This document shows, piece after piece, positions 1-7,137 of a DNA stretch of 64,000 bases. Below the pieces are notes generated by a model. It was not told the origin of the DNA. It did not search any database and was given only the letters and a program-made list of their open reading frames with translations. Where the stretch lies: the NCBI RefSeq assembly GCF_001690275.1, contig NZ_LZGW01000050.1, positions 1 through 64,000 on the forward strand. Reading direction: 5' to 3'. Each line of letters opens with the position of its first letter. Position 1 is the first letter of the stretch. This DNA comes from Gilliamella sp. WF3-4. Its GTDB lineage: Bacteria; Pseudomonadota; Gammaproteobacteria; Enterobacterales; Orbaceae. Both the position numbers and the translations under genes were made by a program.

Positions 1-701
1 AGACCGGCATTTACGCTGGGGCTTTCCTAAATGTTTTAATCGTATCAGAAAGCTCGGCTATCAATGGAATCATAAACGGGTATATCGGGTGTATTGTGAG
101 CTAAAGCTTAATCTTAAAACAAAACGTAAACAACGAATTCCACCTCGGGAGCCAGAAAAGTTATCGGTTCCCAATAAACAAGGTGAATGTTGGTCAATGG
201 ATTTTATGAGTGACAGTAGTCGTAATCAACGTCGCTTTAGGACATTCAATGTCATCGATGACTTTAATCGTGAGGCGTTAGGGATTGATATTGCAGTAAG
301 TTTACCCGCAGGAAGGATTACCCGTTACTTAGATAAACTGGCCGAATATCATGGGTATCCATTAAAAATACGGGTCGATAATGGGCCAGAATTTACAGGA
401 AAAACCTTTACCAACTGGGCTAAATTACATGGTATAACCATTAATTATATCCAGCCCGGTAGTCCTTATCAAAATGGCTATATTGAACGATTTAATCGTA
501 CCTATCGTACTGAAGTACTCGATTTATATCTTTTTAACAACTTAGCACAAGCAAGGAGAATAACCGAAGAATGGTTAACGATTTATAATACCGAAAGACC
601 GCATGAGGCATTAAATAACATGACACCGATTGAATACAAAAAACTAAAACAGGCTGCTTAATTTTCTACGTGAGTTATGTACTAAGTTTGGGGTATTTAC
701 A
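1..701 (+). mobile_element. IS3-family element (IS407-like), left part outside window
   Basis: The right end is the terminal inverted repeat, which in reverse complement begins TGTAAATACCCC and is the same as the end of the full copy at 2379. The last IS base is 701. From base 702 the DNA is Rhs core coding sequence, so the element has inserted in or recombined into an rhs gene. The missing left part should be about 495 bases, judging by the complete copy. Confidence 0.88.
2..661 (+). CDS. IS3-family transposase OrfB, 5' end outside window
   Basis: This is the DDE integrase/transposase subunit of an IS3-family element, the part that cuts and joins DNA ends. Its reading frame is open from base 2, so the gene starts before the window. 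It carries an rve integrase core with the acidic motifs SMDFMSD, RVDNGPEFTG and the terminal YIERFNRTYR-TEVLD and NTERPHEAL blocks. As far as it extends, the protein is identical to OrfB of the complete copy at 2379-3574, so the two copies are recent. It lies in the opposite orientation to that copy and its right end abuts an Rhs reading frame. Confidence 0.93.
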   Translation, partial: DRHLRWGFPKCFNRIRKLGYQWNHKRVYRVYCELKLNLKTKRKQRIPPREPEKLSVPNKQGECWSMDFMSDSSRNQRRFRTFNVIDDFNREALGIDIAVSLPAGRITRYLDKLAEYHGYPLKIRVDNGPEFTGKTFTNWAKLHGITINYIQPGSPYQNGYIERFNRTYRTEVLDLYLFNNLAQARRITEEWLTIYNTERPHEALNNMTPIEYKKLKQAA

Positions 702-716
702 CTCTACTGGTACTAA

Positions 717-1580
717 AACGACCACCTCGGCACACCCATTGCCCTTACCGGCAGCTTAGGTGACACCCTCTACGAATGCCAGTATAATGCTTATGGGCAG
801 ATAATAAACGAAACCTACCATCAGGACGATATAGATTCCCTGCCCGATAACCCATTAAGATTCCAAGGGCAATATTATGATGAGGAGACGGGGTTACATT
901 ACAACCTAAACCGTTACTATGACCCATTTACCGGCAGATATATTACCCAAGACCCACTTGGTATACTGGGTGGGTTAAATAGTTATCAATATGTCAATGG
1001 CGATCCGATAAATTGGATAGATCCGTTAGGGTTAATTAAGATTGAAAATAATGGGTTTGAGGGGGTTGTTGGAAAGGGGACGAATGGGAATAAAGTAGGA
1101 AATCTTGAACCAGGAAATCCAGCAAGTACAAGTATTTCAAGAGATGGCGATCGTTTGGTTTTAAATCAAGGGCAACTACCAACTTGTGGGCCGAACTCTT
1201 GCGCAATGGTTATGGACACTGTTGGACTGAAATATGATTTAGGAAAATTGGTCACAGATGCAAAAGTTACGACTAATGGTGCAAGAATGAATGACCTTGC
1301 TACAGCAATGCGTAACCAAGGATTATCCGATGCGAAGTTCACAGCAAAAATTTCAATTGAAGACTTGGCTTTAGCCACATCAAAGGGAAATCCTGTAATT
1401 GTAGCAATGAAATTAGATCGGGGTGGCCATGCTGTTGTTGTTGATGGTATTACAGTAAGAAATGGTCAACAAGTTGTTGCTATAAGAGACCCTGCATTAG
1501 GTCGACAATATTTTACCCCATTAAATGAGTTTAAAGAAAAATTCATGGGGCAAGCTATTATAACAAATTCCCCAAAATAA
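717..1580 (+). pseudogene. Rhs core fragment with C39/papain-like cysteine protease tip
   Basis: This is the C-terminal piece of an Rhs polymorphic toxin. The frame is open from 702 but carries an in-frame TAA at 714-716 where the sister Rhs copy has Gln (WYQN). The core end is typical: NDHLGTP, then YDEETGLHYNLNRYYDP, and the tip boundary INWIDPLGL near 1030. The tip has a peptidase C39-like arrangement: catalytic Cys in LPTCGPNSC, His in GGHAVVVDG and Asp in IRDPA. The N-terminal Rhs shell is absent because the IS cuts it off. I infer a displaced tip that recombination with a full-length rhs could reactivate; it is probably silent here. Rhs core codons are richer in G+C than the tip. Confidence 0.8.
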
Positions 1581-1592
1581 TAAGGAATAGAA

Positions 1593-1946
1593 ATGAATAT
1601 TGATTTAAGTTGGTTATCCAGACAATCAGGAGGAAATAAATACCTTTTAGGATATTTATTTATATCAACAAAAAATAATGATCTGTTTGGTTTTATTTCG
1701 AATGTGAGTAACATTCAGGAAGTTAAAGAAAATAGAAAAATATTTCTAACAGAACAAGCTATAACTCAGATAATGGAGCAAGATGAAACTTTTGGAGCCT
1801 TAGTCGGCGGAGAGTTTTTATATTTTGCAATGCCTATTATTATAGAAGCTCTCAAAGTATTTCAAGTTGAAGATAAGATATATCTGGATAAAAATAGTAT
1901 TATTATTCTGTATGAGAATGATGATACACAGAAAATCCTTATTTAA
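1593..1946 (+). CDS. Probable immunity protein to the C39-like Rhs tip
   Basis: This 117-residue cytosolic-looking protein has no signal peptide or membrane segment. It starts 12 bases after the stop of the protease-tip fragment, behind a good ribosome site (AAGGA). I do not recognise the family. Its position directly after an Rhs toxin tip is where the cognate immunity gene always sits, so the role is inferred from context. It is intact although its toxin partner is truncated, as expected if immunity is kept against sister cells that still deploy the toxin. A hairpin with a T-run follows the stop codon. Confidence 0.6.
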   Translation: MNIDLSWLSRQSGGNKYLLGYLFISTKNNDLFGFISNVSNIQEVKENRKIFLTEQAITQIMEQDETFGALVGGEFLYFAMPIIIEALKVFQVEDKIYLDKNSIIILYENDDTQKILI

Positions 1947-1952
1947 GGATAA

Positions 1953-1983
1953 CCTCACCTAACAAGTGGGGATCTTTTTTTAT
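1953..1983 (+). terminator. Terminator after the first immunity gene
   Basis: CCTCAC pairs with GTGGGG (one T-G pair) around a seven-base loop and is followed by GATC and a run of eight T. It sits directly after the stop of the 117-residue immunity gene. Confidence 0.5.
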
Positions 1984-1984
1984 T

Positions 1985-2128
1985 GGAATGGCAACACATA
2001 TTCAAACAAAAAAATTAAGGGATAAGTGTTTTTTAAATTCAACAGAAAGCAAGTAGCCTAACGAAGAATGTAATCGATTATTATCATACCAATAGGCATA
2101 AGCCGAAAAAGCGCGTTATAACTCAGTC
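1985..2128 (-). pseudogene. IS3-family transposase C-terminal remnant
   Basis: Read on the minus strand, this stretch encodes AYWYDNNRLHSSLGYL followed by SVEFKKHLSLNF, the usual C-terminus of an IS3-family OrfB. An in-frame stop and the missing N-terminal part show it is dead. Its outer 20-odd bases (TGGAATGGCAACACATATTC) recur at 7541-7560 inside another broken IS, so the two relics belong to related elements. It separates two toxin-tip remnants. Confidence 0.65.
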
Positions 2129-2143
2129 TCAGTCATTGACTGA

Positions 2144-2300
2144 CTCAGCAAATAAATTTATGTATTTGCAGTTTTTTATTTGGCAACGTCACAAGGAAAA
2201 TCATTCAATTATTCACATTAATCCAAATACAATACCATCAGGTATAAATAGATTTAAATTTGAATTTTGGAAAAATAAGGCAGTAAGCTATGCAAAGTAA
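2144..2300 (+). pseudogene. Toxin-tip tail remnant upstream of the broken immunity gene
   Basis: A short open stretch ends with a TAA at 2298-2300. It encodes an untypical peptide ending KFEFWKNKAVSYAK. It has no start, and IS debris lies immediately before it. The stop overlaps the first codons of the next frame by 11 bases, the tight coupling typical of a toxin tip and its immunity gene. I infer it is the last part of a lost Rhs tip. The toxin activity cannot be told from what is left. Confidence 0.4.
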
Positions 2301-2378
2301 AATAACACCTAACGATGTTAAAAAATTAATTGATCTTAATTCACATATTATTAACTTTGGTTCTCCCGATAATGCACC
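2290..2378 (+). pseudogene. SUKH/SMI1-KNR4-like immunity gene truncated by IS
   Basis: An ATG at 2290 opens a frame of 29 codons that runs straight into the terminal repeat of the IS at 2379. The peptide includes NDVKKLIDLNSHIINFG. The pattern LI-x-x-H-x-I-x-x-FG is what the first 30 residues of SMI1/KNR4-type (SUKH) immunity proteins look like, just before the conserved LP-x-x-YK block that would follow. The rest of the gene is not found on the far side of the IS, so the break involves loss or rearrangement rather than a simple insertion. Confidence 0.45.
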
Positions 2379-2418
2379 TGTAAATACCCCAAACTTAGTA
2401 CATAACTCACGTAGAAAA

Positions 2419-3243
2419 TTAAGCAGCCTGTTTTAGTTTTTTGTATTCAATCGGTGTCATGTTATTTAATGCCTCATGCGGTCTTTCGGTATTATAAATC
2501 GTTAACCATTCTTCGGTTATTCTCCTTGCTTGTGCTAAGTTGTTAAAAAGATATAAATCGAGTACTTCAGTACGATAGGTACGATTAAATCGTTCAATAT
2601 AGCCATTTTGATAAGGACTACCGGGCTGGATATAATTAATGGTTATACCATGTAATTTAGCCCAGTTGGTAAAGGTTTTTCCTGTAAATTCTGGCCCATT
2701 ATCGACCCGTATTTTTAATGGATACCCATGATATTCGGCCAGTTTATCTAAGTAACGGGTAATCCTTCCTGCGGGTAAACTTACTGCAATATCAATCCCT
2801 AACGCCTCACGATTAAAGTCATCGATGACATTGAATGTCCTAAAGCGACGTTGATTACGACTACTGTCACTCATAAAATCCATTGACCAACATTCACCTT
2901 GTTTATTGGGAACCGATAACTTTTCTGGCTCCCGAGGTGGAATTCGTTGTTTACGTTTTGTTTTAAGATTAAGCTTTAGCTCACAATACACCCGATATAC
3001 CCGTTTATGATTCCATTGATAGCCGAGCTTTCTGATACGATTAAAACATTTAGGAAAGCCCCAGCGTAAATGCCGGTCTGTGATAGCATTCAATACCGAA
3101 ATAATCACTGAATCATCCTGTAACTTAGGTTGATAATAGTAAGCACAACGGCTTAAACCAACAATGGCACAACTCATAGCAATAGTAACTGAATGATTTT
3201 GTTGTAGTTGCTGTGCCCACGTTTTACGTGCCCCAGTTGGCAC
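2419..3243 (-). CDS. IS3-family transposase OrfB
   Basis: This is a full-length integrase-type subunit of 274 codons starting with GTG at 3243. An N-terminal HTH_21-like region is followed by the rve core with DDE residues in SMDFMSD, the RVDNGPEFTG block and the downstream YIERFNRTYR block. The start GTG overlaps the last base of the orfA stop. It is probably made mainly as an OrfAB fusion through a -1 frameshift at the A-AAA-AAG heptamer in the last codons of orfA. The frame is intact, so the element may be active. Confidence 0.93.
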   Translation of the reverse strand: MPTGARKTWAQQLQQNHSVTIAMSCAIVGLSRCAYYYQPKLQDDSVIISVLNAITDRHLRWGFPKCFNRIRKLGYQWNHKRVYRVYCELKLNLKTKRKQRIPPREPEKLSVPNKQGECWSMDFMSDSSRNQRRFRTFNVIDDFNREALGIDIAVSLPAGRITRYLDKLAEYHGYPLKIRVDNGPEFTGKTFTNWAKLHGITINYIQPGSPYQNGYIERFNRTYRTEVLDLYLFNNLAQARRITEEWLTIYNTERPHEALNNMTPIEYKKLKQAA

Positions 3244-3503
3244 TAAAGCTTTTTTATAATTTCTTCCTGAAGCTGAGATTTTAAGCTCAGTTCGGCAAAC
3301 ATCTGTTTAAGCTTGCGGTTTTCCGCTTCGAGTTCTTTTAGACGTTTGATATCCGACGTTTCCATTCCGCCGTATTTTTCTCGCCATTTATAGAAAGTTG
3401 AATTACCCATGCCATATTTACGGCACAGTTCTTTAACGGGAATACCCGCTTCAGCTTCTTTTAAAATAGCGACGATTTGATGTTCAGTCATTTTTTTCAT
3501 CAT
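3243..3503 (-). CDS. IS3-family transposase OrfA
   Basis: This is the DNA-binding subunit of the IS. A helix-turn-helix (EAGIPVKELCRKYGMGNSTF) is followed by a leucine-zipper coiled coil (DIKRLKELEAENRKLKQMF). The start at 3503 is chosen because GAGG lies just upstream and the MMKKMTEHQI start is usual for this family; a longer frame opens at 3527. It ends KKL-stop on a slippery A-AAA-AAG. The EAGxPVKELCRKxG pattern is that of the IS407 group. Confidence 0.9.
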   Translation of the reverse strand: MMKKMTEHQIVAILKEAEAGIPVKELCRKYGMGNSTFYKWREKYGGMETSDIKRLKELEAENRKLKQMFAELSLKSQLQEEIIKKL

Positions 3504-3574
3504 TAAATCCTCTTTTACTTTTATCATAGAGAATTTTCTACTTTTTTGCTGTACTATTTTAGGGGATAGTTACA

Positions 3575-5143
3575 ACTCGACCATCAGCCGCTTTTCGTTG
3601 GGATAAACAAGGGCGAGAGTGTGAACGCCGTCAGGGTAATGGACTGGTTAACCGTTACCAGTATGACCCGCTAGGGCAACTTATTGCCCATCAACGTTAT
3701 CATGGTTATGATATCAGCACCCAAACCTCGCCAACGCCAATTTGGCAACAGCAATATCACTACAATCCTAACGGACAGCTTGCCGAAATCACCGGACATC
3801 AGCCACGCCGTTATCGTTATGATAACGCCGGTCAGCTACACACCGTGACTTACCCTGAGGTCAATCCCGAGCAATATCATGCTGAAAAAGTCGAGCAGTT
3901 TGATTACGACCCAACGGGCAATAAAATCAGTGAAACCCAAGCGCTAGCCCCTACACCTTTTCATGCCAATATCGCCAAAGGCAACCGGTTAACCTTTTTT
4001 AGTGATAAACACTTTGACTATGACCGTTTTGGTAACCTAATTGCGGAAAAGCGCGGAAAAGACCACCGTCTAGTTACCCACTATGAATACGACTGCCGGC
4101 ATCGACTTATCAAAGTGATTAAACCGACAGGGCTTATCATCACTTATACTTATGATGCTTTTAACCGTCGTACTAGCAAAACCGTGGAGGGTAAAACTAC
4201 CGAGTTTATCTGGCAAGACCATAAATTAATAGCAGAATGTGCCGATAACGATAAATTCTGGCGAAGTTATATTTATGAACCCGATAGCCATCGACCACTA
4301 GCCCAAATCCTTGGAAAAACAGGACAGTCAGAAAAGTTAAAAACCTATTGGTATCAAAATAACTACTTAGGTACGCCTCATCGTCTTACAGACAGCCTTA
4401 GCGAAACTGTTTATGAATGCGAATACAGCGCCTATGGCGAAATCATCCATGAACATTGGCCACAAGCTGAAAATAATATTAAACCCATAAACCCACTTAG
4501 ATTTCAGGGACAATATTATGATGAGGAAACGGGTTTACATTATAATCTTAATCGCTATTATGATCCGTTTATAGGCAGATATATTACCCAAGACCCACTT
4601 GGCATACAGGGTGGGTTAAATTGTTATCAATATGTCAATGGTGATCCGATAAATTGGATTGATCCGTTAGGGTTGATTAAAGGATTAGATGGGAGCTCTC
4701 AGCCATTAAAATTGCCCCATTATCCCGATAAACCAGCTGATATTAATGGAAAAATTAACATCGGAGCAGGGAAAACACCATTAGAAGGGTATTATAATAT
4801 TGATTATGAACCCACAATATCAGTTGTACATAAAGGAGATGCAATGAATCTACCAAATGTTAAAACAGGTTCCCAAGCTAAAATAAATATTGATAATCCA
4901 TACCTTTATGATCCACTGAATCCAGAAATATTACGCATATTATCTAACGATGGTGAAATTAAATTGCTTGGTAATCTAAATGCTAATAAGTACTTTAGAA
5001 ATGCAATTAAACTGGATAATTTAAAAAAACTCAACTTAAAAATTATTTCACGTAGAGAGATACCATCTAGTAATTATAAATTATCTAATGGTGATAAAAT
5101 GAAAGATACTAAATTAGACGAAATAATTTTGAGGAAGAAATAA
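3575..5143 (+). CDS. Rhs C-terminal fragment with methyltransferase-like toxin tip
   Basis: This frame is open from the IS boundary at 3575 to 5143 (522 codons) and has lost its N-terminal part to the IS. YD repeats (RYQYDPLG, RYRYDNAGQL, YEYDCRHRL, YTYDAFNRR) run to the core end (YDEETGLHYNLNRYYDP) and the tip boundary NWIDPLGL near 4670. The tip, about 155 residues, opens with INIGAGKTPLEGYYNID. That matches motif I of class I SAM-dependent methyltransferases (glycine loop and acidic strand-2 end). GDAMNLP and a DNPY block after strand 4 follow. No start codon of its own is evident (GTG at 3845 is internal). I infer an orphan toxin cassette; methyltransferase activity is a sequence-pattern inference. 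Confidence 0.75.
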   Translation, partial: TRPSAAFRWDKQGRECERRQGNGLVNRYQYDPLGQLIAHQRYHGYDISTQTSPTPIWQQQYHYNPNGQLAEITGHQPRRYRYDNAGQLHTVTYPEVNPEQYHAEKVEQFDYDPTGNKISETQALAPTPFHANIAKGNRLTFFSDKHFDYDRFGNLIAEKRGKDHRLVTHYEYDCRHRLIKVIKPTGLIITYTYDAFNRRTSKTVEGKTTEFIWQDHKLIAECADNDKFWRSYIYEPDSHRPLAQILGKTGQSEKLKTYWYQNNYLGTPHRLTDSLSETVYECEYSAYGEIIHEHWPQAENNIKPINPLRFQGQYYDEETGLHYNLNRYYDPFIGRYITQDPLGIQGGLNCYQYVNGDPINWIDPLGLIKGLDGSSQPLKLPHYPDKPADINGKINIGAGKTPLEGYYNIDYEPTISVVHKGDAMNLPNVKTGSQAKINIDNPYLYDPLNPEILRILSNDGEIKLLGNLNANKYFRNAIKLDNLKKLNLKIISRREIPSSNYKLSNGDKMKDTKLDEIILRKK

Positions 5144-5144
5144 T

Positions 5145-5702
5145 ATGCAAATTACATTGGATATTACCAATAAAGTCACAGAAACACTAGATACTTCAGG
5201 GATTAGTAGTTTAATCACTTATATTGATATCCCATTGTATCGTGATGTCTGTAATGATCTTAAATTTAACCTTTTTCATTTTACACTTAATCTGGATAAT
5301 GAAATTATTTCATTATTAAATAAACAAGATAATCCAAAATTTCATAATTTAAATGAGGATGTAATTTTTCTTGTCAAACAAGCTCACGTTGAATTTGGTA
5401 AGATTAAAGGTATGGATGTAGCCATGTTTGGCACAAACAAACAACCGTTTGAATCGTGTTATCAAACATGGCCTTACCACTTAGATGAGAAAGATGAAAT
5501 ATATGAAATTTATGGATTTTCAATCAATCTACCTTATGGTGGTATGGTTCTTAATATTGTAAGTAATAATCCTGTTACGGTTACTTTCGAACTTAATGAA
5601 TGTGAATTGTATGACGAATATCTAGCATTTTCTGATAGGACAAGTCAATTAAATGCCCTAATGGATATTCCCTTGCCCAGGAAAGGAAAACTATTTAAAT
5701 AA
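5145..5702 (+). CDS. Probable immunity protein to the methyltransferase-like tip
   Basis: This 185-residue soluble protein begins one base after the toxin-tip stop, so the two are translationally coupled. It has no signal peptide, membrane segment or recognisable family motif. It is rich in beta-forming residues, with an acidic middle (HLDEKDEIYEIYG) and a basic tail. The position makes it the cognate immunity gene. Its stop is followed immediately by a fragment of another Rhs core, so the cassette boundary is sharp. Confidence 0.6.
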   Translation: MQITLDITNKVTETLDTSGISSLITYIDIPLYRDVCNDLKFNLFHFTLNLDNEIISLLNKQDNPKFHNLNEDVIFLVKQAHVEFGKIKGMDVAMFGTNKQPFESCYQTWPYHLDEKDEIYEIYGFSINLPYGGMVLNIVSNNPVTVTFELNECELYDEYLAFSDRTSQLNALMDIPLPRKGKLFK

Positions 5703-6098
5703 GCTCATTATAACCTAAGCAGTTACTACGACCTGTTTATTAGTAGATATATCACTCAAGACCCACTAGGTATACTGGGTGGGTTAAATAGTTATCAATA
5801 TGCCGGTAGTGATCCGATAAATTGGTTTGATCCGTTAGGATTACAAACAGATGAATCGGGAACAAAAATATTAACTGAGCATTTTGATAAAGTTATTAAT
5901 ATACAGGATAATATTACAAATACTTATATCAAAGGTTCACAAAAATTTGAAATCAGAGAATCACTACTAATAGGGTCATCAGGTAAAGCAGCGAAGTTAG
6001 AAAGTTCATTTGAAATTCTACCTAATGGTTCTAGAAGATTTGTTACAACAATACCAAAGAAGGTAAAAAATAATGTTTATTCAATGTTTTCCAAATGA
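5703..6098 (+). pseudogene. Orphan Rhs tip with short unknown toxin domain
   Basis: The frame opens directly after the previous immunity stop with the last part of an Rhs core (HYNLSSYYD, RYITQDPLGILGGLNSYQY, then INWFDPLGL near 5830). It continues about 88 residues as an unrecognised tip to the stop at 6096-6098. Only about 45 core residues are kept, the usual homology stretch for tip exchange by recombination. There is no start codon or ribosome site, so it cannot be expressed alone. The tip is Lys- and Ser-rich, with EIRESLLIGSSGKAAKLESS in the middle. Its function is unknown. Confidence 0.7.
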
Positions 6099-6423
6099 TA
6101 TCGATTTGCTTGCTTTTTTCGAAAGTGAGCCTATATTTCAAAATGTCGCTGATTTACACTTTGCGTATGAATTTACAGATAGTAATGAAATGTCCATTAT
6201 GTTTTCATTTAGTGCAACTGCTGGTTGGATTCAAGCTATAATTAAGTTTAAGGGAAAACAAATTTCCCACTATTTAATGGAGGGAGTGGAATTTTTTAAA
6301 ATAGAAAAAGATGATATTGGTCAATATTTAAGCTCTGAAATTGAATTAGAGGATACAAGAACAAAAGTTGAGATAAGAATAATACCATTTATTTCAGTTA
6401 AATTTTCAACGCTAATTCGATAA
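6073..6423 (+). CDS. Probable immunity protein to the orphan tip
   Basis: This 116-residue soluble protein has its ATG at 6073 behind AGAAGG. It overlaps the end of the preceding toxin tip by 26 bases in another frame. The overlap is characteristic of toxin/immunity pairs. I do not recognise the family; it is predicted mostly beta with an acidic C-terminal half. Since the tip upstream lacks expression signals, this gene would need a promoter inside the tip, or would be a silent cassette. Confidence 0.55.
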   Translation: MFIQCFPNDIDLLAFFESEPIFQNVADLHFAYEFTDSNEMSIMFSFSATAGWIQAIIKFKGKQISHYLMEGVEFFKIEKDDIGQYLSSEIELEDTRTKVEIRIIPFISVKFSTLIR

Positions 6424-6612
6424 ATAACGATATTGAAAATATTATATACTCTTAATTTTTATATAAAAGAACAAAGAATTTGATAGGTTATTATTTAAAT
6501 ATAACTGCCACTTACACAGTAAGTCTGTGATGATACAGTACAGTTTTATCTAAGGGGGGGGGAATAAATATGCTAAGGTTAAAAAAATAGTCAGGCTACT
6601 AGTATTATAACC
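6424..6612. other. Intergenic debris with a nine-G run
   Basis: No gene is seen here. There is an A+T-rich stretch, a short inverted repeat around ACAGTAAGTCTGTGATGAT, and a run of nine G at 6554-6562 just before the next Rhs fragment. Confidence 0.4.
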
Positions 6613-7137
6613 CAAACATTCCGCCTAATAATATAAATTTAATCCAACTTGTTGCGGTGACGAATGTCGCGAATGAGACCGAGCACTATACTTATGATGA
6701 TAAGCATGTTATTCAATCACGCGTCATGGCGGGTGGAGCAACCTTTTATTGGGCATGGCAAAATGAAGGTAAGCAGGCACGCTGTTTACGGCAGTGGGCG
6801 AACTTTCCTCAATTGGATAGTCAGTATCAATGGAATGATGAAGAAAACAGTGTCACGATAATCCACCAAGATGGCAGTAAAAGTTATTATAAGCATAATA
6901 CCCATGGTAAATTAATCCAAAAAATATCTGCGGCGGGTCATGTACAAAGCTACGAATATAATGATAAAGGGCAACTGACAGCTGAAATTGATGGCGAAGG
7001 TCATATTACCTATTATGATTATTCCCCCATCACTGGCGCGTTAGATACCATCACTTATCCCGATGGGCATAGTGTTCATTATGACTACTTGCATGGGGAA
7101 ATTTATACCCTCACTCAGGGTGATAAAGAGACTGGTA
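6613..7137 (+). pseudogene. Rhs/YD-repeat mid-core fragment
   Basis: This is an internal piece of an Rhs shell. The frame can be read from about 6613, after an in-frame TAG at 6610, through QLVAVTNVANETEHYTYDD and YD repeats (YEYNDKGQLTAEIDGEGH, YYDYSPITGALDTITYPDG, VHYDYLHG) until homology stops at about 7137. It neither starts nor ends as a normal gene. The frame runs on to 7199 through IS sequence. The segment belongs upstream of the kind of core seen at 3575 and shows that rearrangement has scattered one or more rhs genes. A GTG at 6657 is the first possible start codon, but nothing supports expression. Confidence 0.75.

Larger units (their letters stand above)
2379..3574 (-). mobile_element. 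Complete IS3-family element (IS407-like), 1196 bp
   Basis: The ends are imperfect inverted repeats starting TGTAAATACCCC (at 2379) and, in reverse complement, TGTAACTATCCCC (ending at 3574). Both continue into a shared TAGTACA block. Inside are orfA and orfB in the usual one-nucleotide-overlap arrangement with a frameshift site. The flanking bases (CACC on the left, ACTC on the right) are not a direct repeat. The element therefore no longer sits in its original target; recombination with the other copy at 1-701 would explain this. Confidence 0.9.

Noticed and set aside
745-927. Minus-strand reading frame of 60 codons
   Set aside because: It lies opposite a well-supported Rhs core frame and has no ribosome site; a shadow of the real frame.
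3845-5143. GTG at 3845 as the start of a stand-alone toxin gene
   Set aside because: The Rhs frame is open for 90 codons upstream to the IS edge and no ribosome site precedes the GTG, so it is an internal Val.
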